The notes under the pieces were generated by a model. That model was not told the origin of the DNA, did no database searches, and saw only the letters and a program-made list of their open reading frames with translations. The position numbers and the translations under genes are program-made. Positions 15,824 through 25,170 of a DNA stretch of 64,000 bases are shown one piece after another (within the stretch, counting starts at the first letter, position 1; every line of letters begins with the position of its first letter). Source of the DNA: JAJZNI01 sp035624785 (lineage in GTDB: Bacteria; Chloroflexota; Dormibacteria; Aeolococcales; Aeolococcaceae); NCBI GenBank assembly GCA_035624785.1, contig DASPQV010000048.1, forward strand, positions 1-64,000, given 5' to 3'.

Positions 15824-16689
15824 CCGCGCTCCGCCTGGCCACCCGAGGGAGCCGGCTGGCCCGCGCCCAGGCCGACACGGCCCTGCAAGCTCTGCGCCGG
15901 ACCGGAGTGGAGGAGCTTCAGGTCGTCGTCGTCCGCACCCAGGGCGACCGCCGCCCGGGCACGCCGGTCGAGCTTCTGGCGGGCGAGGGCTGGTTCACCG
16001 CGGCCCTGGAGGAAGCCCTGGTCGACGGTCAGGCCGACATCGCCGTCCACAGTGCCAAGGACCTGCCTGGCAGGCTCGCCCCCGGGCTGACGGTGGCCGC
16101 GTACCTGGAGCGGGGCGACTGCCGCGACGGGCTGGTCAGCCGGAGCGGCGCGGTCCTCGCCAGCCTGCCTCCCGGAGCCACGGTGGGGACCTCGAGCGCC
16201 CGCCGCACCGCCTTCCTGGCGGCACTGCGGCCGGACCTCCGCCCAGTGCCGCTTCGCGGCAACGTCGACTCGCGGCTGGGCCGGCTGGAGAGCGGAGCCG
16301 TGGACGCGCTTCTGCTCGCCTGCGCCGGGCTGGAGCGGATCGGCATGGGGGAGCGCATCACCGAGAGGCTGGACCCCCGCAGCTTCGTTCCCGCGCCCTG
16401 CCAGGGGACGATCGCGCTCGAGGCTCGTGATCGGGGGGTGCCCGCCGGCTGCTGCGCCGCTGCCGACCACGCCGCGACCCGGGCGGCGGCGGTGGCGGAG
16501 CGCGCCGTGCTGGCCGCCCTGGGCGGAGGCTGCCTGCTGCCCCTCGGCGCCTGGGCGCGACCGGAGGAGGGGCGGCTGGTGCTCAGCGCCGCGCTGGCCG
16601 CCCCGGGCGGGATCAGGCGCTCGGAGCGGGTCGGTGACCTCGATGCCCCAGCCCCTCTCGGCGAGCAGGTCGCCGCCGACCTCCGGTGA
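15820..16689 (+). CDS. hemC: Porphobilinogen deaminase
   Basis: The 289-residue enzyme polymerises four porphobilinogens into hydroxymethylbilane. ALRLATRGSRLARAQAD at the N terminus, HSAKDLPG, VGTSSARRTAFL with the substrate-binding arginines, and the dipyrromethane cofactor Cys in LGGGCLLPLGAWA (about residue 229) are all visible. It starts with TTG inside the hemA stop (TTGA), which implies translational coupling. It overlaps hemD by 4 nt. Confidence 0.97.
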   Translation: MTALRLATRGSRLARAQADTALQALRRTGVEELQVVVVRTQGDRRPGTPVELLAGEGWFTAALEEALVDGQADIAVHSAKDLPGRLAPGLTVAAYLERGDCRDGLVSRSGAVLASLPPGATVGTSSARRTAFLAALRPDLRPVPLRGNVDSRLGRLESGAVDALLLACAGLERIGMGERITERLDPRSFVPAPCQGTIALEARDRGVPAGCCAAADHAATRAAAVAERAVLAALGGGCLLPLGAWARPEEGRLVLSAALAAPGGIRRSERVGDLDAPAPLGEQVAADLR

Positions 16690-17471
16690 CGGACGTCGAG
16701 CGGCCGCTGGCGGGACGGCGGATCGTCGTCACCCGGGCTGCCGCCCAGGCGGGACCGCTGAGCCAGCACCTGCGCCACCTGGGTGCCACGGTGACGGAGG
16801 TCCCGGCCGTCACCATCCAGACCACCGCCTCGGCCGACGAGCTGCGTGCAGCGGCGCGGCGGCTCCGGCAGGGGCGGCCACCCCGGTGGCTGGCCGTGAC
16901 CAGCGCCAACGCGGCGCAGCGGCTCGAGGTGCTGCGGTTGCCCGAGGACCTGGCCGGGGTGCGCGCCGCCGCGGTGGGCTCGATCACCGCCCACACGCTC
17001 AGGGGTATCGGCATCAACGTCGAGCTGGTCGCCTCGGGGACGGGAGCCGCCGAGCTTGCCGAGCTGCTCTTGACTGCCGGCGCCGGCGGAGGCACGGCCT
17101 GGCTGCCCCAGGCGGAGGCCGCCCGGCCTGAGCTGTCCGAGCGTCTCCGGCAAGCGGGCACCCGCCTGGAGGTCACCGTCTGCTACCGGACCGTGGCTGC
17201 CGCGGGGCTCGGCGAGACGCTGCGAGCAGCCCTCGCGGCTGGCATCGACGCGGTCGCTCTGATGAGCCCGAGCACAGTTGAGGCGGTGTTCGCCGCCCTG
17301 GGTGCCGAGGCGCTGCGCGAGCCCGTGCTCGTCTGCGGCGGCGAGACCACCGCGGGGGCGCTGCGCCGGTGCGGGCTGGAGGCCTCCGTGGTGGCCGCGA
17401 CCTCGGACCCCGAGGGCATCTCGACCGCCCTGGTCCGAGCCCTGCGCCGCCCCCTGCCACCCAGCGACTAA
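16686..17471 (+). CDS. hemD: Uroporphyrinogen-III synthase
   Basis: The 261-residue protein cyclises hydroxymethylbilane to uroporphyrinogen III. The family is poorly conserved. The features that support it are GRRIVVTRAAAQAGPLSQHL at the N terminus, the AVTSANAAQRLE segment, a LMSPSTVEAVFAAL segment in the second domain and VCGGETTAGALRRCGL near the end, in a bilobed Rossmann-like layout. Its place between hemC and hemB makes the call secure. The start is GTG, overlapping the hemC stop. Confidence 0.93.
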   Translation: MTDVERPLAGRRIVVTRAAAQAGPLSQHLRHLGATVTEVPAVTIQTTASADELRAAARRLRQGRPPRWLAVTSANAAQRLEVLRLPEDLAGVRAAAVGSITAHTLRGIGINVELVASGTGAAELAELLLTAGAGGGTAWLPQAEAARPELSERLRQAGTRLEVTVCYRTVAAAGLGETLRAALAAGIDAVALMSPSTVEAVFAALGAEALREPVLVCGGETTAGALRRCGLEASVVAATSDPEGISTALVRALRRPLPPSD

Positions 17472-17474
17472 CCT
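17469..17474 (+). promoter_or_regulatory. -10-like hexamer, possible leaderless start of hemB
   Basis: TAACCT ends 8 nt before the hemB ATG and overlaps the hemD stop. It could be an internal promoter within the heme operon. Confidence 0.3.
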
Positions 17475-17482
17475 GGGGCGGC

Positions 17483-18466
17483 ATGGCTTTTCCCGAGGAG
17501 CGACTCCGCCGCCTTCGCCGGACGCCGGCGCTGCGCCGCCTGGCTCGCGAGACGCGGCTCAGCCCAGCCGACCTGGTGCACCCGCTCTTCGTGCGCGAGG
17601 GCATCCCGGTGCCGGCCGACCTGGTGTCCCTGCCCGGGCACCGCCAGGAGACGGTGGCCAGCGCGGGGGCCACGGCCGAGGAGGCGGTGACCCTGGGCAT
17701 TGGGGCGGTGGTGCTCTTCGGGGTCCCCGCTCGCAAGGATCCGCTGGGCAGCGAGGCGTGGAACGACTCCGGCATCGTCCAGACCTCCCTGCGGGCGCTG
17801 CGGCAGCGCCTCGGCGATGCCTGCGTGCTCATCGCCGACTGCTGCCTGGACGAGTACACCGATCACGGTCACTGCGGCGTCCTCCGCGAGGACGGGTCGG
17901 TGGACAACGACCGGACCATCGAGCTCTACGCGCGCGCCGCGGTCTCGCAGGCGGCCGCCGGGGCCGACGTGATCGCCCCCAGCGGGATGATGGACGGTCA
18001 GGTGGCGGCGATCCGGGCCGCCCTGGACGAGGCCGGCTTTCCCGAGACGGCGATCCTCGCCTACACCGCCAAGTACGCGACGGTGATGTACGGCCCGTTC
18101 CGCGAGGCCGCCGACTGCGCCCCGAAGAGCGGTGACCGGCGCGGCTACCAGATGGACGTGGGCAACTCCCGCGAGGCCGTCCGGGAAGCGCGGCTCGACG
18201 CCGCCGAGGGGGCCGACATGCTCATGGTCAAGCCGGCGCTGACCTGCCTCGACGTCATCGCCCGGGTCAGAGCGGCCACCGAGCTTCCACTCTTCGCCTA
18301 CAACGTGAGCGGCGAGTACGCGATGATCCACCACGCCGCCCGGGCCGGGGCGTTCGACGAGCGGGCGGCGGCGCTCGAGGCTCTGACCGCGATCCGCCGC
18401 GCCGGCGCCGACACCGTCATCAGCTACCACGCCCTGCAGGCGGCGCGGTGGCTTCGCGAGGAGTGA
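17483..18466 (+). CDS. hemB: Delta-aminolevulinic acid dehydratase (porphobilinogen synthase)
   Basis: The 327-residue enzyme condenses two 5-aminolevulinate molecules into porphobilinogen. The two Schiff-base lysines are in LAYTAKYATVMYGPF and MLMVKPALTCLDV. The metal site reads DCCLDEYTDHGHCG: two of the three cysteines of the zinc-type site are kept, and the middle one is Asp, so metal use may differ from the classical zinc enzyme. The ATG follows hemD by 11 nt. Confidence 0.97.
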   Translation: MAFPEERLRRLRRTPALRRLARETRLSPADLVHPLFVREGIPVPADLVSLPGHRQETVASAGATAEEAVTLGIGAVVLFGVPARKDPLGSEAWNDSGIVQTSLRALRQRLGDACVLIADCCLDEYTDHGHCGVLREDGSVDNDRTIELYARAAVSQAAAGADVIAPSGMMDGQVAAIRAALDEAGFPETAILAYTAKYATVMYGPFREAADCAPKSGDRRGYQMDVGNSREAVREARLDAAEGADMLMVKPALTCLDVIARVRAATELPLFAYNVSGEYAMIHHAARAGAFDERAAALEALTAIRRAGADTVISYHALQAARWLREE

Positions 18467-18478
18467 CCCAGCACCAGG

Positions 18479-19279
18479 ATGAGACCCCCGACCGACCCGC
18501 GCCGCCTCCCCTTCCTCATCGCCACCACGCTGGTCGTGGTCGCCGCCGTGATCGCCCTGGCAGTCGCCATCGACGGTGCGGACACCCCCGCTCCGGTGGC
18601 CGCGGCCACCCCGACCCCAAGCCCGACGCCGACTCCCTCACCGACTCCGTCGCCGACGCCGATCGCCGCGAAGGCGGTCGCCGGCACCCCCTGCAGCTCG
18701 GCCAGCTTCGGGCCGGCTCTCTCCCCGCTCAACCCGCCGAGCAAGGTCCACGTCTACAGCGCCGCGCCGGCGACGACCATCGACGCGAGCAAGCTCTACC
18801 TGGTCACCCTCGACACCACGCGCGGCAACATCCAGCTCTGCCTGGAGCCGAGCCTCGCCCCCAACACGGTCAACGTGATCGCCACCCTGGCGCGCAACGA
18901 CTACTACAACGACATCCCCTTCCACCGGGTGTGCCCGAACGCCTCTGACAGTTCCTGCGGGGGCTCCCTGGCCATCGCCCAGACCGGCGACCCCAACTGC
19001 ATCGGCAACGTCGGCGCCAGCACCTGCGGGCAGGGCGGCCCCGGCTTCCAGTTCAATGACGAGCCGGTCAAGGCCAAGTACACGGCCGGCTGCGTGGCCA
19101 TGGCCAACAGCGGGGCGAACACCAACGGCTCGCAGTTCTTCATCTGCACGGGGGACGACACCAGCGAGGGATGGACCGGTTACAACCTCTTCGGGGTGGT
19201 CTCATCGGGTCTCAACGTGGCCCAGGCCCTGCAGAAGGGGGACGTGATCGAGTCCGCCACGGTGCAGGAGCAGGCCTGA
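18479..19279 (+). CDS. Extracytoplasmic cyclophilin-type peptidyl-prolyl isomerase
   Basis: The 266-residue protein has an N-terminal membrane anchor or signal (about residues 10-35), a linker of TPTPSP repeats (about residues 40-60) and a cyclophilin domain. In that domain NDIPFHRVCPN, GGPGFQFNDEPV, GCVAMANSGANTNGSQFFI and YNLFGVV match the active-site order of bacterial PpiA/B. It should assist folding outside the membrane. It lies between hemB and hemL with short gaps, so it is part of the same transcript, although no functional link to heme is known. Confidence 0.93.
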   Translation: MRPPTDPRRLPFLIATTLVVVAAVIALAVAIDGADTPAPVAAATPTPSPTPTPSPTPSPTPIAAKAVAGTPCSSASFGPALSPLNPPSKVHVYSAAPATTIDASKLYLVTLDTTRGNIQLCLEPSLAPNTVNVIATLARNDYYNDIPFHRVCPNASDSSCGGSLAIAQTGDPNCIGNVGASTCGQGGPGFQFNDEPVKAKYTAGCVAMANSGANTNGSQFFICTGDDTSEGWTGYNLFGVVSSGLNVAQALQKGDVIESATVQEQA

Positions 19280-19321
19280 CCGAGGCGGCGAGGTGAACGG
19301 CCCAGGGCCGGGGACGGTCGC

Positions 19322-20626
<1,305 letters not shown>

Positions 20627-20722
20627 GCGCTGACAGCTCGCCGGTCGAGCGTCAGGGAGACCGGCGAGCGTGATCGTCACGCTGCCGACGAGGGGGTCCC
20701 GGTGTTCTCCCGAGGTCGGTGT

Positions 20723-20728
20723 TAGACT
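20723..20728 (+). promoter_or_regulatory. -10 box upstream of tatA
   Basis: TAGACT lies 66 nt upstream of the tatA ATG, so this transcript should have a normal leader, unlike many neighbours. The 168-nt gap holds no other feature I can see. Confidence 0.4.
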
Positions 20729-20794
20729 GGCCTAACGCCCCGAGACGCTGATCTGGCGCCCGGTGGCGTTCAGCTAGACGGAGCCCACGCCCAC

Positions 20795-21064
20795 ATGGAT
20801 CGTCTCTGGTACCTCGTCCCGGCCGTGCTGCTGATCGTCCTGCTGATCTGGGGCCCGGGGAAGCTGCCCGAGGTCGGCGCCGGCATGGGCCGGGCGATCC
20901 GCGAGTTCCGCAACGCCGTGTCCGGAGTTCGGGACGCGACCGCGGTCAGCCCGGGCCAGCCATCCGGGCAGTCGTCGACGGAGCCCGGCCCGTACCCGTA
21001 CACCGTGCTGAGCTCCAGCGAGAAGCCGGCGGCTCCCGTCCCCGACGACAGCCGGCGATCCTGA
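20795..21064 (+). CDS. tatA: Sec-independent translocase subunit TatA/TatE
   Basis: The 89-residue protein has one N-terminal membrane helix (LVPAVLLIVLLIWGPGKLPE), the hinge Gly-Pro followed by an amphipathic helix (GAGMGRAIREFRNAVSG), and a disordered polar tail. This is the TatA/TatE layout; TatA oligomers form the pore for folded proteins. tatC follows after 82 nt. No tatB is present here, which fits a minimal TatAC system. Confidence 0.93.
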   Translation: MDRLWYLVPAVLLIVLLIWGPGKLPEVGAGMGRAIREFRNAVSGVRDATAVSPGQPSGQSSTEPGPYPYTVLSSSEKPAAPVPDDSRRS

Positions 21065-21146
21065 GCCGCGCATCCCCGATGGCGCCGCCCCCGGCCTGGC
21101 GCCGTGACCTCCGCGGGCGGCGGCCCGGCTGAGGGGGAGCCAGGCG

Positions 21147-21899
21147 ATGGCGCTGAGGGTGGTCCGCAACGACGGCGAGCGCCGGATGACGGTCGTCGAG
21201 CACCTCCAGGAGCTCCGCCGCGTCCTCATCGTCTCGCTCTGCGCCTGGGCCGCCGCCACGGTGGTGGCGGCGGTCTTCAACCACCTTCTGGTCTCGGTCC
21301 TCGAGTACCCCCTGACCAGCCTGCTCGCCCGTCAGAACCACCTGATCTCCAAGCCGATCATCACCAGCCCCACCGAGCTGGTGACCGTGCCTCTCAAGGT
21401 GGCCCTGGTCGGCGGCCTGGTGCTCTCCCTGCCGGTCATCGTCTGGCAGCTGTGGACCTTCGTGGCCCCCGGGCTGCGCCCGGTGGAGCGCCGCTTCGCG
21501 CTGCCCTTCGTGGTCTCCGCCCTGGTGCTCTTCGGCGGCGGCGCCTGCCTCGCCTACTTCCTCATGCCGGTCTGGCTCAACCTGCTCACCGGGATCGTGG
21601 GCAGCAACGCCATCTACTTCCCCGACCTGAACCAGTACCTCTCGTTCCTGACCCTGGCGGTGGTCGCCTTCGGGGTCACCTTCGAGCTGCCCATCGTCAT
21701 CGTCCTGCTGGGCATGCTGGGCATCGTCTCCTCCCGCTGGCTGCGGCGGCGGCGGCGGCTGACCTGGCTGATCATCATCGTGGGCGCCGAGCTGGTCACC
21801 CCCGGCGTCGACCCGGTCACCCCGCTGTTCCTCGCCGTCCCCCTCATCGCCCTCTTCGAGCTCTCCATCCTGGTGCTGGCCAAGCCGCTCCACCGCTGA
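21147..21899 (+). CDS. tatC: Sec-independent translocase subunit TatC
   Basis: The 250-residue protein has six membrane helices and the TatC signature: MTVVEHLQELRRVLIVSLCA at the N terminus, ISKPIITSPTELVTVPLKVA before helix 2 (a periplasmic loop with the conserved Pro), and FGVTFELPIVIVLLGMLG with the conserved Phe and Glu. TatC is the receptor for twin-arginine signal peptides. The ATG at 21147 follows a GGGGGAG-like purine run. Confidence 0.96.
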   Translation: MALRVVRNDGERRMTVVEHLQELRRVLIVSLCAWAAATVVAAVFNHLLVSVLEYPLTSLLARQNHLISKPIITSPTELVTVPLKVALVGGLVLSLPVIVWQLWTFVAPGLRPVERRFALPFVVSALVLFGGGACLAYFLMPVWLNLLTGIVGSNAIYFPDLNQYLSFLTLAVVAFGVTFELPIVIVLLGMLGIVSSRWLRRRRRLTWLIIIVGAELVTPGVDPVTPLFLAVPLIALFELSILVLAKPLHR

Positions 21900-21925
21900 C
21901 GCGGCGTTGCCGTGGCGCCGAGCCT

Positions 21926-21931
21926 TAGACT
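21926..21931 (+). promoter_or_regulatory. -10 box upstream of the rph mini-ORF
   Basis: TAGACT ends 9 nt before the ATG of the 27-codon ORF and 82 nt before the rph ATG. Confidence 0.5.
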
Positions 21932-21940
21932 GGCGCAGCC

Positions 21941-22024
21941 ATGCCTGCGGTGGGCTCCGTGTTGGTGATTGCGTGCCGCGACCGCGTTGGCGGGCTGGCG
22001 GAACGGTGCCCCGATGCGTCCTGA
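21941..22024 (+). CDS. Putative leaderless mini-ORF upstream of rph, 27 aa
   Basis: An ATG at 21941, 9 nt after a TAGACT box, opens a 27-codon frame (MPAVGSVLVIACRDRVGGLA, then ERCPDAS). Its TGA at 22022-22024 lies just past the rph ATG at 22014, in another frame. The overlap would let terminating ribosomes restart at rph, which has only a weak Shine-Dalgarno sequence. The peptide has no recognisable function. Its existence is an inference from promoter position and overlap. Confidence 0.4.
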   Translation: MPAVGSVLVIACRDRVGGLAERCPDAS

Positions 22025-22745
22025 CGGTCGCGCCCCAGATCAGCTCCGCCCCGTCGCCATCGAGGTGGCGGCGTTGCCCTACGCGGAGGGCAGCTGCGTC
22101 ATCACCACCGGAGAGACCCGGGTCATCTGCTCGGCGACGGTGGAGGAGAGGGTGCCGCCCTTCCGGAAGGGGAGCGGGCACGGCTGGGTCACCGCCGAGT
22201 ACGCCATGCTCCCCCGCAGCACCCAGGTCCGGACCGAGCGCGACGGGCGGAGGGGCCGGGTCGATGGGCGGGTGCAGGAGATCCAGCGGCTGATCGGCCG
22301 GAGCCTCCGGGCCGCCGTCAACTTCGCGGCTCTGGGTGAGCGCTCCATCCTCATCGACTGCGATGTGATCGTTGCTGATGGGGGCACCCGCACCGCCTCG
22401 ATAACCGGCGGCTACGTGGCCCTCGCCATGGCCGTCCGGGCCCTCCAGGAGGCCAAGGTCGTGGGTCCCAGCGTCCTCCACCGCCAGGTGGCGGCGGTCT
22501 CCGCCGGGATCGTCGCCGGCGAGCCGCGCCTCGACCTCTGCTACCTCGAGGACTCGGCCGCCGACACCGACATGAACTGCGTGGGAGCGCCCGACGGGCG
22601 GTTCATCGAGATCCAGGGCACGGCCGAGCTGGCCCCGTTCAGTCACGAGGAGATGACCCGCCTGCTCAGCCTCGCTGAGAACGGCCTGACCCGGCTCTTC
22701 GAGGCGCAGCGCGAGGCGCTGGGAAGTCCCGTCGTCGCCCGGTGA
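22014..22745 (+). CDS. rph: Ribonuclease PH
   Basis: The 243-residue phosphorolytic 3'-5' exoribonuclease trims tRNA 3' ends. The start at MRPDGRAPDQLRPVAIE is the canonical N terminus; the longer frame is not conserved. VICSATVEERVPPF, GWVTAEYAMLPRST and the phosphate-site region RDGRRGRVDGRVQEIQRLIG are typical, followed by DCDVIVADGGTRTASITG with the catalytic Asp. It overlaps rdgB by 4 nt. Confidence 0.97.
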   Translation: MRPDGRAPDQLRPVAIEVAALPYAEGSCVITTGETRVICSATVEERVPPFRKGSGHGWVTAEYAMLPRSTQVRTERDGRRGRVDGRVQEIQRLIGRSLRAAVNFAALGERSILIDCDVIVADGGTRTASITGGYVALAMAVRALQEAKVVGPSVLHRQVAAVSAGIVAGEPRLDLCYLEDSAADTDMNCVGAPDGRFIEIQGTAELAPFSHEEMTRLLSLAENGLTRLFEAQREALGSPVVAR

Positions 22746-23350
22746 TCCCCCGCGTTCGGGTCGCCCTGGCCACCCGCAACCCCGGCAAGCTCGCCGAGTT
22801 CCGGCGGCTGTTCGCCGGCCAGCCCTGGGAGCTGGTCGGCCTCGACGCCGTCGGGTTCTCGGGCTCGCTGACCGAGCCCGGGGCGACCTACGAGGAGAAT
22901 GCGGTCGCCAAGGCCGAGGCGGTGCTCGCCGCCACCGGCACGCCGGCGATCGCCGACGACTCCGGGCTCGAGGTGCCCGGCCTGGGCGACTGGCCAGGCC
23001 CGCAGTCGGCCCGATGGATGGGGCCCGATGCCAGCGACGGGGACCGGATCCAGGGGCTCCTGAGCGAGGTGGAGCGCCGATCTCCGGGCGACCGGCGCGC
23101 CAGGTTCGTCTGCGTCCTCGCCCTGGCTCGTCCCGGCGAGGAGCCGATCCGGGCGCGGGGGGAGACCTGGGGCGTCCTGGTGCCGCCTCGGGGTTCCCAG
23201 GGGTTCGGCTATGACCCCGCCTTTCTGAGCGACGACCTGGGCATGACCTTCGGCGAGGCTTCCGCCGCGGCCAAGGCCCGGGTCAGCCACCGCTCCCGGG
23301 CGGTGGCCGCGCTGCTCGGTGCGGCCGGCCCCCGCCTCGGTTTGCCCTGA
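22742..23350 (+). CDS. rdgB: XTP/dITP diphosphatase (RdgB/HAM1)
   Basis: The 202-residue enzyme removes non-canonical purine nucleoside triphosphates. VALATRNPGKLAEFRRL at the N terminus binds the triphosphate. ATYEENAVAKAEAV, AIADDSGLEVPGLGDWPG and GFGYDPAFL are family motifs, and the C-terminal MSHRSRA-type box is KARVSHRSRAVAAL. It starts with GTG overlapping the rph stop. The rph-rdgB order is common in bacteria. Confidence 0.96.
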   Translation: MIPRVRVALATRNPGKLAEFRRLFAGQPWELVGLDAVGFSGSLTEPGATYEENAVAKAEAVLAATGTPAIADDSGLEVPGLGDWPGPQSARWMGPDASDGDRIQGLLSEVERRSPGDRRARFVCVLALARPGEEPIRARGETWGVLVPPRGSQGFGYDPAFLSDDLGMTFGEASAAAKARVSHRSRAVAALLGAAGPRLGLP

Positions 23351-23362
23351 CCCCGGGAACGG

Positions 23363-23368
23363 TAGGCT
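23363..23368 (+). promoter_or_regulatory. -10 box upstream of the trxB mini-ORF
   Basis: TAGGCT ends 6 nt before the ATG of the 16-codon ORF and 60 nt before the trxB ATG. Confidence 0.4.
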
Positions 23369-23374
23369 TCCACC

Positions 23375-23425
23375 ATGTCCGGCGCGGCGCCGACGATCCC
23401 GGCAGGCGGCGCCCCCACGAGGTGA
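23375..23425 (+). CDS. Putative leaderless mini-ORF upstream of trxB, 16 aa
   Basis: An ATG 6 nt after a TAGGCT box opens a 16-codon frame (MSGAAPTIPAGGAPTR) whose TGA ends 3 nt before the trxB ATG. The trxB ribosome-binding site GAGGTGA lies inside the end of this ORF, so translating it would cover or unmask that site. The peptide has no cysteines or other obvious sensor residues. I infer this ORF from its geometry only. Confidence 0.35.
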   Translation: MSGAAPTIPAGGAPTR

Positions 23426-23428
23426 ACC

Positions 23429-24454
23429 ATGGCCGACCCGATTGCTGACCGCGAGTACGACATCGTCATCGTGGGCGGAGGCCCGGCCGGGCTCACCGCG
23501 GCCCTCTACGCCGGCCGGAACAAGGTGCGGGCCGCCCTCGTCGAGGCCAGGGGAGCCGTGGTCGACGGATCCCTGATCGGGGCGGGCGGGCAGCTCCTCA
23601 ACACCGAGCTGATCGAGGACTACCCGGGGGTCAGGTCGATCCTTGGCCCGGACCTCGCCGAGATCATGAGCGAGCAGGCCAAACAGTTCGGCACCGAGTT
23701 GATCGGGGCCACGGTGCAGAGCATCCGGGTCGAGCCCGACGGGACCAAGGTGGTCGAGACCGACCAGGGGAACCTTCGCGCCCCGGCGGTGATCATCACC
23801 GCGGGCGGCAACCCGCGCAAGCTGGGCGTCCCGGGGGAGGCCGAGTTCGCGGGGCAGGGCGTCTCCTACTGCGCCGTCTGCGATGGCGCCTTCTTCCAGG
23901 GTGCGCACCTGGCGGTGGTCGGGGGCGGCGACGCCGCGGTCGAGGAGGCGATCTTCCTCACCCGTTTCGCCAGCCGGGTGACCCTCATCCACCGCCGCGC
24001 CGAGTTCCGGGCCCAGCCCATCCTGATCGAGGAGGCGCAGAGCCATCCCAAGATCGACTTCATCCTCGACACCGTGGTGGAGGCGATCGAGGGCGAGGGC
24101 AAGGCGCAGCGGCTCCGGCTCCGCAACGTGGGGAGCGGCGAGGTCTCCACCCTCGAGGTCGGCGGCGTGTTCATCTTCATCGGCTTCCTGCCCAACACCG
24201 GGCTGGTCAGCGAGCACCTCGAGCACGATGCCGGCGGCTACTACCTGACCGACCCCATGACCATGGAGACCAGCGCCCCGGGCATCTTCGCGGCCGGCGA
24301 CGTGCGCAGCCAGCTCACCCGGCAGGTGACCACCGCGGTCGGCGACGCCACCACCGCGACCATCGCCGCCACCAAGTGGGTGGAGGAACGTGCCCGGCAC
24401 GCCGGGGCGGGGAGCGAGGGCGCGGTCGAGGCGCTGGCCCAGGCGTCGGAGTAG
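23429..24454 (+). CDS. trxB: Thioredoxin reductase-like FAD-dependent enzyme
   Basis: The 341-residue flavoprotein has an N-terminal FAD motif DIVIVGGGPAGLTAALYAGR (about residues 11-30), a redox pair Cys148/Cys151 in YCAVCDGAFF, an NADPH-binding LAVVGGGDAAVEEAIFLT, and a C-terminal GIFAAGDVRSQLTRQVTTA. This is the TrxR architecture, which reduces thioredoxin with NADPH in the cytosol. A clear GAGGTGA ribosome-binding site lies 4-5 nt before the ATG. A ferredoxin-dependent variant cannot be excluded without checking the NADPH-specific residues. Confidence 0.93.
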   Translation: MADPIADREYDIVIVGGGPAGLTAALYAGRNKVRAALVEARGAVVDGSLIGAGGQLLNTELIEDYPGVRSILGPDLAEIMSEQAKQFGTELIGATVQSIRVEPDGTKVVETDQGNLRAPAVIITAGGNPRKLGVPGEAEFAGQGVSYCAVCDGAFFQGAHLAVVGGGDAAVEEAIFLTRFASRVTLIHRRAEFRAQPILIEEAQSHPKIDFILDTVVEAIEGEGKAQRLRLRNVGSGEVSTLEVGGVFIFIGFLPNTGLVSEHLEHDAGGYYLTDPMTMETSAPGIFAAGDVRSQLTRQVTTAVGDATTATIAATKWVEERARHAGAGSEGAVEALAQASE

Positions 24455-24492
24455 GGGGATGGGCACGTGACCGGCGCTGCTACGGCGGATCC

Positions 24493-25128
24493 GTGAGCGC
24501 CGCGCCAGGACACCGGGCGGAGCCCGCTGGCAGGGGGCGCGGCCGGAGCCCGTCGAAGAGCATCGCCACCCGCACCGGCGACGCCGGGGAGACCGGCCTC
24601 CTCTACGGCGGCCGGGTGCCCAAGGACGACCTTCACACCGAGGCCTACGGGGCGCTGGACGAGGCGATCTCGGCGCTGGGCCTGGCTCGGGCCACCGAGT
24701 CGGATCCCGGCCGAGCCGAGCGGCTCCTGGCCATACAGCGCGAGCTGTTCACCGTCGGTGCCGAGCTGGCCACCGGCCCCGGTGAACGGGCCAAGCTGGA
24801 GAAGCACTTCGCCACCGTGACCCCGGCCATGGTGGCGGCCCTCGACGCCCGGCTCGCCGACCTGGAGGCGCGGGTGCCCCTGGCCCAGGCCTTCGTGATC
24901 CCCGGCGGCTCACCGGTCGCGGCTGCGCTGGACCTGGCCCGCAGCCTGGTGCGGCGAGCGGAGCGGCGGAGCGTCAGCCTGCAGCGCGCCGGGCTCCTCG
25001 AGAATCCCGAGGTGCTGCGCTATCTCAACCGGCTGAGTGACGTGCTCTTCATGCTGGCTCGAGAGGCGGAGCTGGGCGCCACCACGGTTAGGGACTCTCT
25101 TGTCCACAACCCGATGGAGGCAGATTGA
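24493..25128 (+). CDS. PduO-type cob(I)alamin adenosyltransferase
   Basis: The 211-residue protein carries the PduO-type signature. TRTGDAGETGLLYGGRVPKDD (about residues 30-50) is the N-terminal ATP-binding segment. EAYGALDEAISALGLAR, FVIPGGSPVAAALDLARS and VRRAERRSVSL complete the ATP and corrin sites. It adds the adenosyl group to cob(I)alamin to make coenzyme B12. GTG at 24493 is the best start; the upstream frame is a shadow of trxB. It follows trxB by 38 nt and is probably co-transcribed. Confidence 0.94.
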   Translation: MSAAPGHRAEPAGRGRGRSPSKSIATRTGDAGETGLLYGGRVPKDDLHTEAYGALDEAISALGLARATESDPGRAERLLAIQRELFTVGAELATGPGERAKLEKHFATVTPAMVAALDARLADLEARVPLAQAFVIPGGSPVAAALDLARSLVRRAERRSVSLQRAGLLENPEVLRYLNRLSDVLFMLAREAELGATTVRDSLVHNPMEAD

Positions 25129-25170
25129 TGCCCTCAGCCCGACCGGGTGTGGCAATCCCGGCAGGGTGAG

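Noticed and set aside
18600..18660. Tandem repeat locus
   Set aside because: The repeated units encode the TPTPSP linker of the cyclophilin and are an ordinary Pro/Thr/Ser linker.
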